A stretch of 64,000 nucleotides of DNA from Limnephilus marmoratus (Eukaryota; Arthropoda; Insecta; Trichoptera; Limnephilidae), in assembly GCA_917880885.1 (NCBI GenBank), contig OU862910.1:16504710-16568709 (forward strand), given 5' to 3'. Position 1 is the stretch's first letter. Every line of letters starts with the position of its first letter. The translations under genes and the position numbers were made by a program. The notes below the pieces were generated by a model. That model had not been told where the DNA came from and did not search any database. It worked only from the letters and a program-made list of their open reading frames with translations. Of the stretch, positions 1 to 10,097 are shown one piece after another.

Positions 1-123
1 AGTATATCTCTGAGACTGCTTCTTGTACGCCAATGCCATCTGGCGAGCTATGGTGCAAGCTACATGCTTACCGCCATCTATCGTATTCTTTCCATATGAA
101 ATACTTAATTACTCTACATCACA
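1..123 (-). repeat. 3' LTR of Gypsy-type element (cut by window edge)
   Basis: This stretch repeats bases 4377-4499 over its whole visible length, with one clear difference (cgcc versus cgct near position 76). On the minus strand it begins TGTGATGTAG, the start of the LTR. The other end lies outside the window, so the left target-site duplication cannot be read. Near-identity of the LTRs points to a recent insertion. Confidence 0.9.
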
Positions 124-136
124 CCCTCCCCCACCT
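124..136 (-). promoter_or_regulatory. Polypurine tract of LTR element
   Basis: Read on the minus strand, AGGTGGGGGAGGG lies directly upstream of the 3' LTR start. That is the position and composition expected of the plus-strand DNA primer. Confidence 0.8.
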
Positions 137-321
137 AACCTCAAGCCCTGGCTACAATAAATACAAGACATGTTCTTTTCAAAGAAGTTATACAATTTGA
201 CAAAAAAAATAGGATTTTAAATATTTCATTTATACATGATTTTATACTCTAAATTCAACCAAACATAGTCATGATTTTAAATATTTCAACTTAAATATTT
301 CTGTTTCTCTGGGAGGGACCT

Positions 322-954
322 TTATGAACGCCTTGAACGGAGCCTTCCTTCCCAAGGTCTTAGTTGAGTAGTTTGCTCTCGATCATCCGCTGGTAATCTG
401 AAATCAAGAGAACTCCACGTTAGCCCCTTCAACAAAGCTGAGGTCCCCAACTCGTCTGAAGCGCATTTCGTGACCTCAGACGCGGTGGGTGGGTTATTAT
501 CTTCACTCTCCTCTTCCCATTTCACAGACAAACTCTTTAACTGATCAATATGCCTCTTCCGAGTCAACGGAGTACCACAGATCCTAACGATATAAACTTT
601 TTTACCCACTTTCCTTTCTACAATACCTCTAACCCAACCAACTTTATTCACCTGACGGAAGTCCTTGACCAGACACTTCTGTCCAACATGTAAATTCCTA
701 ATTTTTACGCCCCCATAATTCCTTATTTGATTATCTTGACTCCTTTTTATATTATCGTTAGCTATTTTTCTCTGTTCTGACATATCTTCCTGAGTGGTTT
801 TAGGAATTAAACTACTGAAAGTTGATTTCAGTCTCCTACCAAACATCAAGACTGCCGGTTCTAATCCCGTTGTGCAAGGTGGCGAATTTCGATAATCCGA
901 TAGAAAATCACATAATCTACTTTCATAATTTACTGGAAAATTATTCCTAACCAT
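322..954 (-). pseudogene. Gypsy-type integrase C-terminal part of pol (frame-broken)
   Basis: This 210-residue reading frame continues the integrase of the upstream segment. It has the typical post-catalytic region (SRLCDFLSDYRNSPPCTTG, as in integrases after the catalytic Glu) and a basic DNA-binding tail (VGQKCLVKDFRQ followed by WVRGIVERKVGKKVYIV). It is separated from the catalytic core by an expanded A/T homopolymer at 955-966 that puts a stop in the frame. No env-like ORF follows before the polypurine tract. Confidence 0.8.
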
Positions 955-966
955 AATTTTTTTTTT

Positions 967-1947
967 TTAATTTTTTACCGTTCTAACTGAATTTTCAGCT
1001 TGTCCATTACACTGAGGGAATTTTACCGGTGAATTTAAAAATTCTATGTTATTCTCTTTAAGAAATTCTTTAAACTCTACACTAGAAAATGCTGTTCCAT
1101 TATCCGAAACTATGCAATCAGGGTTACCAAAATTAGAGAAAATTCTTCTCAATTCCTTAATCGTGTTAAACGAATCCGCCCTTGGAACCTCTAAGCAATC
1201 GATCCACTTGGAAAAAGCGTCACAAATTACAAGAAACATTTTTCCTGCTACCGGTCCGCAGTAGTCTACATGCACCCTACTCCAAGTTGCCCCAGGGTTC
1301 GGCCACACTGACAAATGACTCTTAGAAGGTGCCGGCCTCATAGCCGCGCAATCATCACATTTTAGAACCATTTTTTCAATGTCATTGTTCAGTGATGGCC
1401 ACCAAAAATAAGCTTTTGCTAGGCCCTTCATTTTAACTATTCCTAAATGAGATCTGTGTAATAACTCTAGCACATGTTCTTGTAAGGAACTCGGAATGAC
1501 AATTCTATGTTGCCAGAAAAGGCAATCCTTGACTATGGACATTTCGTTTCTCTTAACCCAGAATCTCCACAGTACATCATCTCGACCAACTCGTTTTGGC
1601 CAGCCCTTACGCAAACACGTTAAAACTTCCTGAATAACCGTGTCTGTCTCTATAGCTGTGGAAATGAGCTTGATATCTATGTGCTCGCATTTATCTACAT
1701 AACACACAAAATCTGATCCATAATCATCTTCAAATTCTTCTTGAGAATTTTCTACCGGAAGCCGAGATAGAAAATCCGCATGATTATGACATGACTTAAC
1801 AAATTCTACCTTATACGCAAATCCGGCTAATATAATGCCATAACGCTGCAATCTGTTAGCCGCCAAAACTGGAATATTTTTGTGTTCCCCTAAAATCCTC
1901 ATTAATGACAAAATGTCTACCCATAATGTCATTCTCTTCCGTACCAA
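967..1947 (-). pseudogene. Gypsy-type RNase H tail and integrase core of pol
   Basis: The product starts in the RNase H/connection region (NIPVLAANRLQRYGIILAGF, then NHADFLSRLP) and runs into a Ty3/Gypsy integrase. The His-His-Cys-Cys zinc domain is visible: H...H in HRSHLG and CDDC about 30 residues later. The DDE catalytic triad is also visible: D in HVDYCGP, D in SDNGTAF, E in QAENSV. The preceding RNase H part (GRHFVI) is in another frame near 1910-2000, so at least one frameshift lies upstream. The reverse transcriptase palm with its YxDD box is absent between this segment and gag-protease. The C-terminal stop arises from a poly(A) expansion. The copy cannot encode a full polyprotein. 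Confidence 0.85.
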
Positions 1948-1989
1948 ACCGAAAAAATTTGTTCAACCCCAATCCTATAGCTAAAGCTC

Positions 1990-2240
1990 GAAGGTATCGC
2001 CATGTACCAACGTAAGCTACGGGTATCTTGAAATTATCACTTAAGTAACGCCATGTACAAAAAGCTAAAATTTCCAAAATAAAAAAAATGAACGCATAAT
2101 TTGTGAGTAACGCCATGTACTACAAATCCTAATACGAACGAGATCGGGTATCTTGTAAGTATCGTCATGTACAAACAAATTCTACAAACAAATATGATCG
2201 GTGAAGTTGTTAAGTAACGCCATGTACAAACAACTCTAAT
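1990..2240. repeat. Short tandem motif array replacing the RT region
   Basis: Five copies of TAACGCCATGTAC or a close variant lie at about 1995, 2046, 2108, 2160 and 2214, spaced 50-62 bp apart and embedded in AT-rich spacers. The array sits where the reverse transcriptase and most of RNase H should be. It seems to be non-coding filler of a deletion derivative. Confidence 0.75.
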
Positions 2241-2249
2241 ATCAAAATG

Positions 2250-2518
2250 ATATCACCCTTCCTCCTACTTAATGGTACTCTCGGGAAAGCAAACTCCCCA
2301 CTAATTAATCGAAGAATTTATTCCGTCTTTTACTATTGACTTTAATTCAGACTCAACTTACTTTTATTGTTAATAGGATCGGCCTAGCATTGAAAAAAAA
2401 AACATTGAACCCGCGTCTTTATTCACTATAAAAGACACCTAAAAATTTACAAAACACAAGAAAAAAATACAAAAAAAAAAAAAAAACCTAATTTTTTTTT
2501 TTTTTTTAATTTACCCAA
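2250..2518. other. AT-rich deletion-junction segment inside LTR element
   Basis: No coding frame is supported here. The segment has long A and T homopolymers around 2390-2400 and 2468-2508 and ends at the stop that truncates gag-protease. It probably marks the junction where the polymerase core was lost. Confidence 0.5.
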
Positions 2519-3835
2519 CTAGTCAGAAAAAACTTCCGGAAATCCGTGAATAAACTTTTCTCCATTCCTCATTTGCGGCGTCACTAAATTAATTGTCTCC
2601 TGAGAAGTTATCCCAAGATCGAAACATTCCATAAAATCTCTTCCCACAATTAATTCTGTTCCTTTTATTACTACAATAAAATTAATATTTTTGTTCCTAC
2701 CCTTAAATTTCACATCAAAAATCGCCTTTCCTACGACTTTTAAACGATTATTTCCATAACCTGAAATAATCCGCTTGTCTTGTGACAAAATGATTGAACT
2801 AAAATGTCGTTTAAAAATACCCTCCGGCATCACACATAAAGATGAACCGGAATCAATCATTGCCGTAAACTTCTTGTTATTAATTTCAATTTCAGCAGTA
2901 ATCGGACTAATTGACGCAACTAAAACTTTACTATCCCTGTGATTTTCAAAAATGGGATTTATAGGATTATTCTTGCAGAATTTCTGTAAATGCCCAACGC
3001 CCTTACATTTAAAACATTTCGCATTACGAAATTTACAATCAAACGATAGATGATCATTCCTTTTGCAAATAAAACACTGTTTTTTAACACTACCCACGGG
3101 TGATCTAAAATTCGTACCTGAATTTGATCCTAACCTATAAGCTGGTTTCGTGTTAAAACTACCCTTGGGGCTCGACGATCGTTCCCTACGCTGATCTCGC
3201 TTGAACCCATCGCTAGTAACTCGTTTTTTTACTAGGTTTACTTCTGATTTTACTGTATTAGCACTATCCAAAGTTGACATACTAACTGCAAGTCCTTCTA
3301 TTTCATTAAACGATAACGTTTGCCCTTCTACAAAAATTTTCTCTTTCGCGCGTCCCGGTAACAACCCGATTGCAAACATGTCTATAAGATTTTTTTCAAG
3401 CCTCGTTTCGAATTGACAATACGTTGCTAAAGAACGAAGTCTAACCGCGAAATCTCTTATCGTCTCGCCTTGTTGTTGCCTCGCTAAAAAAAAAATCTCC
3501 CGTTCTTTAAAAACTGAACGATTTTTGTTACAATGTTTGTCGAGAAGCGCTAAAAGTTTATCAAAAGATAAGTCCGTTACTTTACTTGGAAAACACAGAT
3601 TAATTAGTAAGGTCAACGTTTCTGATTCTAGGAGATTCAATAAAAAAGCCCGTTTTTTCTCCACAGATGCTTTGTCATCATGGATCACGAAAAATTGCTC
3701 TATCCGAAGTCGAAACAACCCCCAGTCTCCGGAGAGATGGCAAAACGGTGGTATTCTACCCGATTCCATAACTCCCAACAAATAAATCGGCAAAGAAAAA
3801 TCAACAAGAAAACAATAACAAATAATCCCTCTCAA
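2519..3835 (-). CDS. Gypsy-type gag fused to aspartic protease
   Basis: The frame encodes 438 residues; the natural start is probably the internal Met of MESGRIPPFCHLSGDW, about 21 residues in. The N-terminal half is a retrotransposon gag/capsid region (KNRSVFKEREIFFLARQQQG). Two CCHC zinc knuckles follow: CFICKRNDHLSFDC and CFKCKGVGHLQKFC. A retropepsin-like protease comes next, with the active-site IDSGSS and the later LIVGRDFMECF motif. The frame stops just after HGFPEVFSD, the usual gateway into reverse transcriptase, where homopolymer-rich sequence replaces RT. Gag and protease therefore look intact while the polymerase is missing. Such a copy could only move with enzymes from another element. 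Confidence 0.85.
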   Translation of the reverse strand: MRGIICYCFLVDFSLPIYLLGVMESGRIPPFCHLSGDWGLFRLRIEQFFVIHDDKASVEKKRAFLLNLLESETLTLLINLCFPSKVTDLSFDKLLALLDKHCNKNRSVFKEREIFFLARQQQGETIRDFAVRLRSLATYCQFETRLEKNLIDMFAIGLLPGRAKEKIFVEGQTLSFNEIEGLAVSMSTLDSANTVKSEVNLVKKRVTSDGFKRDQRRERSSSPKGSFNTKPAYRLGSNSGTNFRSPVGSVKKQCFICKRNDHLSFDCKFRNAKCFKCKGVGHLQKFCKNNPINPIFENHRDSKVLVASISPITAEIEINNKKFTAMIDSGSSLCVMPEGIFKRHFSSIILSQDKRIISGYGNNRLKVVGKAIFDVKFKGRNKNINFIVVIKGTELIVGRDFMECFDLGITSQETINLVTPQMRNGEKFIHGFPEVFSD

Positions 3836-4206
3836 AGAATCAAAAATACTTATCTCAGGAACTCTTCTGGTCTCCCTCTGGGTTTTATCCTTGTCTTCTG
3901 ATTAATCCAATGATCCACAGATTCGTCCTTGAAACTATTAACCCAATGATCCGTTTTGACCTTGAAACTTCTGATTAATCCAATGATCCACAACCAGATC
4001 GCCTCCTTGCGGTATTTCACTTCTGTTCCTAAAACAAAAATCTTCTTAACCAGTCCGTAGCCACGGAACCAAATGCTCCTTAATCTCGAGCAGAATCTCT
4101 TCCGATTCCTTGCCAAAACTGCAAGTCACTCCAGCAGTGACTTAGTCCTCCGTGTCCAGCGCCAATTGTTATTCGCACGCGTAACTTTCACACAATTATA
4201 CTTATA

Positions 4207-4217
4207 CGGCTGCGCCA
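4207..4217 (-). promoter_or_regulatory. Primer-binding site of LTR element
   Basis: On the minus strand TGGCGCAGCCG starts two bases after the LTR end, at the expected place for a tRNA primer site. The same TTGGCGC context recurs about 50 bp downstream (4159-4171), an apparent duplication of the LTR/PBS edge. Confidence 0.65.
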
Positions 4218-4219
4218 AT

Positions 4220-4499
4220 TGTTATGTCTGCCCTTTCCTCGGCAGATAGTAATTATTAAATACGGTTCTTTGAATATAAAAGTGTTTATTTACTGGAATA
4301 ACCTAGCTGGAAAGCTACGACTGTTTACTATTCGGGGGTAGGTAAATCTCTGGAGCCTTGCCACGGGAGCTCGCAAAGTATATCTCTGAGACTGCTTCTT
4401 GTACGCCAATGCCATCTGGCGAGCTATGGTGCAAGCTACATGCTTACCGCTATCTATCGTATTCTTTCCATATGAAATACTTAATTACTCTACATCACA
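4220..4499 (-). repeat. 5' LTR, 280 bp
   Basis: On the minus strand it starts TGTGATG and ends ACATAACA, with TG...CA termini. It matches the partial LTR at 1-123. The flanking base run after it is cttag. Confidence 0.9.
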
Positions 4500-4539
4500 C
4501 TTAGTAAACTCCCCCTCCGATAATCGCCAATATTCATTT

Positions 4540-5022
4540 ATAATAATAATATAATAATAATAATAATGTTTATTCCAGGATGTGGGGAGGATAGTGCAAT
4601 CCCACACGTCCCATAAAGTTGTACATATTTACACAACAAATAAAGTAAAAAAAAAGTAAATAGAACAAACAAATATAAAAGACATAAGCGATAATAGAAA
4701 TAAAATAAATAATCAATTATAATGTAGGACGTGGTCTGGAGTGAGCTCGGGCCCAGCGCTCGCTCAGGAGTGGCGCTTAGTGCTGGAAGGCTGCGATCAC
4801 CACTGTGTTATCGGAAGCCATTAGCCGCATCCTGGCTCCAGTGACCCGGTGTCTCATCAGACCGGCGAATCCGTGTAGTCCTAGCTCCGTAAACATTGAA
4901 GATGCGCTGCTGTATCTTCTGTATCCAAATATAATTCTGCAAGCATCATTATATTGGATCCGGAGTCGTTCTATTGAGCTGGTACGGTAGTGACACCATG
5001 TTTCACATGTATATAGGTTAGT
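4540..5022 (-). pseudogene. 3' part of old LINE (RT C-terminus, 3'UTR, ATT tail), split by insertion
   Basis: On the minus strand the reading frame (4777-5052) has the C-terminal RT region of a LINE: TSSIERLRIQYNDACRIIFG followed by YSSASSMFTELGLHGFAGL. A 3'UTR follows, ending in an (ATT)n tail at 4540-4567. The frame's upstream neighbour is found at 10098-10350, on the far side of the inserted plus-strand LINE. Reading across the two flanks keeps the RT frame without a gap. Confidence 0.8.
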
Positions 5023-5185
5023 TTTCAGTTTCTGTCGCCGTGCAGATCGCACGCCCAGAAATTACGATAAACATAGTAACCGATAAATACAGTGCTAAGC
5101 AGTTAAATATATTGTTGTTGTAAATTTAGCAGGCTGACTGACGTTTTTATTCGCCAGACAGCCCGCATAAAAGTAATAACACATT

Positions 5186-6259
5186 ATGGACCGGAACGTA
5201 CAAGGACTAATTGACTCTATTAAAAACGAAATTAAAAAATGCTCAAGTATCAAAGAGGCGAAGCAGAGAATTATCATAGAGCAAGATATATGCCAGTTAG
5301 AAGAAATATGGTGCAAGGAAAAACTTCAATTACAGGAGAAAATAATTGAGCTACAAAATAAACTGATATTAAATGAAGAAAAACATTCAGAAAAAATTGA
5401 AAATTATTTAAAAGAAAAAAAAGAATCAATTAATACAACATATAATAAGTCAACCTTTTCAATACCTTTACCAGAGGCCAAGTACTCACTAATAATTGCA
5501 AGTGAAAATACTAATTCAACATCTGATGATATTCGAGATATGATAGTTAAAAAAATTAAAACATCGCAATTGGGTATTGCAGTTAATGGGGTGCAAAAAG
5601 CATCAAACAATAAACTAATTATCTCTTGCCCTAATAAAGATCATTCAAAAAAACTTACAGACGAAATAAATACGGTTTTCAAAAACAACCTAACCGCAAA
5701 AGAATTAGAAAAAAAGAATCCGAAATTATTCATAAGAAACCTACCAGTCAACTTATCAGAAGAAGACATAATGGAATCATTTAAAACCCAAAACGATGGA
5801 ATAAAAATCATAATGGATGAAAATCCAAATAAAAATACCGTTAAATTAGTAAAAATGCTTAAACCAAAAGCACAAAATAATCTTACGAACTACATAATAG
5901 AAACCAGTGGTAAATTAAGGAAATATCTTATATCTAAAGAGAAAATAAATATTGGATACTACAGAGTGCGGGTGGAGGACGCAAACCCAATTATGCAATG
6001 CTATCATTGCTTGAAATTTGGTCACTCAGCTGTCAACTGCCTAAATAAGGACAAGAATGCCACGTGCCTACACTGCGCCATGGATCATCCTTGGAAAGAC
6101 TGCCCTAATAAAAACAAAGAAGAAAAATGCAAAAATTGTGATCTCCAAAACAACACATTCAAGTCTACAAACAGTACAAATCATAAAGCAAACAGCAAAA
6201 ACTGTCCGTATTTAAAAAAAATGATGACTATTGCACAAGGGCGTATAAATTATGAATAG
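5186..6259 (+). CDS. LINE ORF1, gag-like nucleic-acid-binding protein
   Basis: The protein has 357 residues. A predicted coiled coil fills roughly residues 10-90 (lysine/glutamate-rich helix). An RRM-like region follows around residues 180-270 (KLFIRNLPVNLSEEDIMESF). The C-terminus carries CCHC-type zinc knuckles: CYHCLKFGHSAVNC, CLHCAMDHPWKDC, and a third, more irregular Cys/His cluster. These features fit insect R1/Jockey-group ORF1 proteins, which coat the element RNA. The start ATG is the first after the 5'UTR. The stop overlaps the next ATG by 8 nt (ATGAATAG), a layout suited to termination-reinitiation as described for the ORFs of SART1. Confidence 0.85.
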   Translation: MDRNVQGLIDSIKNEIKKCSSIKEAKQRIIIEQDICQLEEIWCKEKLQLQEKIIELQNKLILNEEKHSEKIENYLKEKKESINTTYNKSTFSIPLPEAKYSLIIASENTNSTSDDIRDMIVKKIKTSQLGIAVNGVQKASNNKLIISCPNKDHSKKLTDEINTVFKNNLTAKELEKKNPKLFIRNLPVNLSEEDIMESFKTQNDGIKIIMDENPNKNTVKLVKMLKPKAQNNLTNYIIETSGKLRKYLISKEKINIGYYRVRVEDANPIMQCYHCLKFGHSAVNCLNKDKNATCLHCAMDHPWKDCPNKNKEEKCKNCDLQNNTFKSTNSTNHKANSKNCPYLKKMMTIAQGRINYE

Positions 6260-6917
6260 GTATGCACCTACTTTTATTTTCTTAACAATGTTAGCCCTCA
6301 TGGTTGCTCAAATATTAAAAACTCAAAATCAATATTTATATGTTTGTATAAAAAACGCTTGTTTTCTGAAACTCTCTACAATTTTAGTTATAATTTTCTG
6401 TAAAACTTTAAACCAAAAAAAAATCATAAAAATATTATTAACCTACCATCAAAGTGTTAAAGATTCATCAGAAATATTGAAAAACTATTTAATTATATTT
6501 TACTGTAAAATTTTAAAACAAAAACAAAGCACTGAAATTTTAGCCTACTCTCAAAGTGTTAACGATTGTGGAATATTATATACTCAAAACAACATTATAA
6601 CACTACATACTATGTATCTTATTTATAACATTATCACTAGAAATATATTGCCAGGTTATTCTTCAATATTGTTACCAAAACCATTTCAAGTCAACCTTGA
6701 TATTATTATTTATGAAACATTATTGGAAGTGAATCATGATTGTTCATTATTATTATTGCTGCGAACTTATTTATCATTTCATTTAAAATCAAATTCAAAT
6801 TTAACAAATAGTTGTAATAAATGCATGTATCAACATGAGATGCCAATGCCAGGGAAAAAAATGTATACGAATATTTTAATTATTAAGTACTTTATTCACA
6901 AACATTATGTCTTTTAG
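6252..6917 (+). CDS. Extra ORF of unknown function between LINE ORF1 and ORF2
   Basis: A 221-codon open frame exactly tiles the gap between ORF1 and ORF2. Its ATG overlaps the ORF1 stop (ATGAATAG) and its stop overlaps the ORF2 ATG (ATGTCTTTTAG). The product is leucine/isoleucine-rich with a hydrophobic N-terminus (TFIFLTMLALMVAQIL) and two repeated phrases, KIIKILLTYHQSVKD and KQSTEILAYSQSVND. I recognise no domain. A stop-free frame this long is unlikely by chance in such AT-rich DNA. Alternatives are a former intergenic spacer kept open by chance, or an ORF2 extension separated by a frameshift. Confidence 0.55.
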   Translation: MNRYAPTFIFLTMLALMVAQILKTQNQYLYVCIKNACFLKLSTILVIIFCKTLNQKKIIKILLTYHQSVKDSSEILKNYLIIFYCKILKQKQSTEILAYSQSVNDCGILYTQNNIITLHTMYLIYNIITRNILPGYSSILLPKPFQVNLDIIIYETLLEVNHDCSLLLLLRTYLSFHLKSNSNLTNSCNKCMYQHEMPMPGKKMYTNILIIKYFIHKHYVF

Positions 6918-9897
6918 TTATATTGATGATGACAGTGATATAAATTTTTGTAAGGTTAATGACCTGTGTGAATGGTTCAGAAAACAAAATACAATGAAAT
7001 GTGAAAATAATAAACTTAATTTTGTGGAACTAAACTTAAGATCAATTTGTAAGTACTGGGACCTATTCCATGTTTATTTTAAAGACTGTTTAAATCACAT
7101 TGACGTACTCATGCTTTGCGAAACTGCAATTCATAGTGAACTTGTGAATCTTTATGATATCCCCGGATTCAATTCGTATCACTATTGCAGAAACCATAAA
7201 ACTGGTGGAGGCATTTTGTTATTTGTAAAAAATAACCTTTCCTTTTCGCAAATATTTCTGGACACTAAATATTTTGAGAATGTTTTTGGAATATTGACAC
7301 TTCCAAATAACAACACTTTAAATGTCTTAGCAATATACCGACCCCCAAATCTAAATAAGCAAGCATTTTTGTCAGAAATATCCATGGTGTTTGAAAACAA
7401 TATTAAATCAAATGAAAGTGTAATATTTTTCGGCGATGTAAATTTAAATTTATTAGATAAAAATGATGCTATCATTATAAATTATGAAAATATCCTCACA
7501 AATAACTATTTAAAAAAATGTATAAATAGTGTTACAAGGGAGGTAATAGTTCAAGAGAAAATTATCAGCTCATGTATAGATCACTTTTTTGTCCGATTAA
7601 GCGGAAAGTTACCCAATGGAGTAAGCAGTACAATCTCAGCATGCGTGTGTGATTATAACATTGCCGACCACCACACAACAGCTATTAGTATACACTATAA
7701 CACGGTAGATAATTTCGACTCTAAAGATACTTATAACATTCAAATTCTTTCACAAAAAATGATCGATAAACATATTTGTAATTATGATTGGAAATCGCTT
7801 CTACAGGAAACCGATTGTTCTGTTATTTATTTAAAAATTAAAAGTTATTTTGATGACTTGTATAAAAACAGCACAATTAAAATAAGCAAAAAATGTAAAA
7901 CCCGGCCTTATGCTATAAATGATTGGATATCTAATGATACACTATATAAAATTAAAAAACGAGATTATTTATATAAACGTTGGAAAAATACTCCAACAAA
8001 CAAATACTATGAAAAAGAATATAAAAGTTTTAGAAATGTTTTAAATAAATTGTTAATAAAATTAAAAACCTCATACTATAATGATAAATTCAAAAATCTA
8101 TTTCAAGACTCAAAAAAGACTTGGGATGAGTGTAATCAAATTTTAGGAAAGAAATGTAAAAATGATTGTGACCAAATTGCCTCCAAATATCTGATGAAAG
8201 ATCGGACCAAAGAAAATGTAACCAATGATTTTGTTAATTATTTCTCCGACAGCGTCTGCAATATGTTACACAAATGTGATTACAAGACAACTGTTTTTGA
8301 ACCAGAGGAGATGCCTCAAAGCATGTACCTACCAAGGGCCAAAACTGCTGATATAGAAAGCATTGTGAGGCAACTTAAAAACTCTTCTCCTGGAATTGAT
8401 AATATCAGAATGTGCGATATTAAAAAACACATAATAATATTAGCTCCAATTATAGCTCATTTTGTAAATAGAATCTTACTTGAAGCCAAAATTCCAGATG
8501 ACTTAAAATGCAGTATTATCAGACCTATTTATAAAGGAGGTGATCACACTCTACTGGGTAATTATAGGCCGATTAGTATTTTGCCATCACTTGAAAAAAT
8601 TTTAGAAAAATACATTCAGCTGAAATTAATCAAATATTTAGAAGATTTTTCGATTATTGATACCAATCAATATGGCTTCCAAAAAAAAAAAGGCACTGAA
8701 ATGCTACTTCAAAAATTTGCCAGTTTAATAAATAATGAATTGAATAGTAAAAATCATGTATTAGTTTTATTCATAGATTATTCCAAGGCATTTGACACTA
8801 TTAATCATAGAAAATTATTGCAAATACTAGAAATCATAGGAATAAGAGGAAGACTTCTAAAACTCTTTGAAAATTACTTGAACAACCGATGCATGAAAAT
8901 AAAGCTATTGAACACCTTAAGTAAAAAAAGAAGAATTTTAGCAGGCGTTCCTCAAGGTTCCATATTAGGTCCAATTTTATATATCATTTATGTATCTTTT
9001 ATTAAGTACATTTTTAAACATGTAAAACACTTTGTGTACGCGGATGATACTGCATTGGTAATTTCATGCAGTGATCTGCAATTATGTATTAAACTCTTAC
9101 AAGAAGATTACATTGAACTTTTGAAATGGTCTCATGACTCTGGTTTAATTATAAATGCAAAAAAAACTAAATTGATACACATTAGATCACCCAATGCTAA
9201 GGCAAATATTATTACACCTGAAATTAAAACACACACTTCAGATTGCTTACATGTCGGTATCTCTACATTGTGCACATGTGAAAATATCGAACTGGTTAAA
9301 GAATATGTTTATTTAGGAGTTATTATTGACTGTTTTTTCAAATGGGATTCACAAATAAATAAAGTCTGTGAACGACTCAGATCTATTGTTAGCAGATTAT
9401 ATAAATTAAAATTCTATGTTCCAATATGCACACTTCGAATAATTTATTTATCATTAGCTGAATCTATTATAAGGTATGGAATTACAGCCTGGGGACTTTC
9501 CTGTAACACAAATGTAAATCATGTTCAATCGGTTCAAAAATCATTAGTTAAATTATTAGCGCATAAAAGTTTATACGAACAAAGACATAATGTTCCGTAC
9601 TTTTACCAGAATCTCAAAATTCTCTCAGTAAGAGCAATTCTGTGGTATAAAATTATATCTCAGCATATGAATAGCCCTATATACATACATAAATTGGATC
9701 ACATTTACAATACCCGTTTTACGCTAAATGAAGGACTAATTGTACCTAAGCACTTGAACAAATATGGACAAAGAACGCTGGACTACATGATACCAAATTT
9801 ATTGAATATGTTACCTGCTGAAATAAAAAAATGTACAAATGGTAAAACAAATATTATGTTGAAGAATTGGCTCGCCGAAAGAAAAAATTTGTATTAG
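6907..9897 (+). CDS. LINE ORF2, endonuclease and reverse transcriptase
   Basis: The protein has 996 residues. The N-terminal third is an AP-like endonuclease: N in FVELNLRSI, E in MLCETAI, D and N in GDVNLNLLD, then SCIDHFFVRL and IADHHTT. The last motif has Ala where most relatives have Ser (SDH), but Asp and His remain. The reverse transcriptase follows with DYSKAFDTINHRK, GVPQGSILGPILY and the catalytic YADDTALV. The C-terminal region ends LKNWLAERKNLY. No RNase H and no CCHC box are visible. No internal stop or frameshift is present, so the copy may be competent. It nicks target DNA and copies its RNA at the site. Confidence 0.9.
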   Translation: MSFSYIDDDSDINFCKVNDLCEWFRKQNTMKCENNKLNFVELNLRSICKYWDLFHVYFKDCLNHIDVLMLCETAIHSELVNLYDIPGFNSYHYCRNHKTGGGILLFVKNNLSFSQIFLDTKYFENVFGILTLPNNNTLNVLAIYRPPNLNKQAFLSEISMVFENNIKSNESVIFFGDVNLNLLDKNDAIIINYENILTNNYLKKCINSVTREVIVQEKIISSCIDHFFVRLSGKLPNGVSSTISACVCDYNIADHHTTAISIHYNTVDNFDSKDTYNIQILSQKMIDKHICNYDWKSLLQETDCSVIYLKIKSYFDDLYKNSTIKISKKCKTRPYAINDWISNDTLYKIKKRDYLYKRWKNTPTNKYYEKEYKSFRNVLNKLLIKLKTSYYNDKFKNLFQDSKKTWDECNQILGKKCKNDCDQIASKYLMKDRTKENVTNDFVNYFSDSVCNMLHKCDYKTTVFEPEEMPQSMYLPRAKTADIESIVRQLKNSSPGIDNIRMCDIKKHIIILAPIIAHFVNRILLEAKIPDDLKCSIIRPIYKGGDHTLLGNYRPISILPSLEKILEKYIQLKLIKYLEDFSIIDTNQYGFQKKKGTEMLLQKFASLINNELNSKNHVLVLFIDYSKAFDTINHRKLLQILEIIGIRGRLLKLFENYLNNRCMKIKLLNTLSKKRRILAGVPQGSILGPILYIIYVSFIKYIFKHVKHFVYADDTALVISCSDLQLCIKLLQEDYIELLKWSHDSGLIINAKKTKLIHIRSPNAKANIITPEIKTHTSDCLHVGISTLCTCENIELVKEYVYLGVIIDCFFKWDSQINKVCERLRSIVSRLYKLKFYVPICTLRIIYLSLAESIIRYGITAWGLSCNTNVNHVQSVQKSLVKLLAHKSLYEQRHNVPYFYQNLKILSVRAILWYKIISQHMNSPIYIHKLDHIYNTRFTLNEGLIVPKHLNKYGQRTLDYMIPNLLNMLPAEIKKCTNGKTNIMLKNWLAERKNLY

Positions 9898-10097
9898 ACA
9901 GTAGCACAAAAATTGTAACTGCAAAATAAAGTAAAATAAGTTTATTTAAATCCTCAAAGTAAAAGCACCCATTGACAAACTACTAAAAAGTAGTTTATTG
10001 GGACTTTTCTTTTTCTGTAAAAATATTTTTATTTTTCCTGTCATATTGTATTTACCTTGTCTTTATTATTACAAATAAAAAATAAAAAAAAAAAAAA
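9898..10097 (+). other. LINE 3'UTR and A-rich tail
   Basis: Non-coding and A/T rich. AATAAA occurs near 9925 and again just before the terminal A run at 10081-10097. The junction with the older LINE is at GTGCAAAATGC. Confidence 0.7.

Larger units (their letters stand above)
5023..10097 (+). mobile_element. Apparently intact non-LTR retrotransposon (LINE)
   Basis: The element is about 5.1 kb with a 5'UTR (5023-5185), three open frames and a 3'UTR ending in an A-rich tail (10075-10097). It sits inside a minus-strand LINE whose two halves flank it. There is little or no target-site duplication beyond GT. The gag-like ORF1 plus endonuclease-RT ORF2 without RNase H resembles the R1/Jockey/I group of insect LINEs; the exact clade is not determined. 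Confidence 0.85.
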
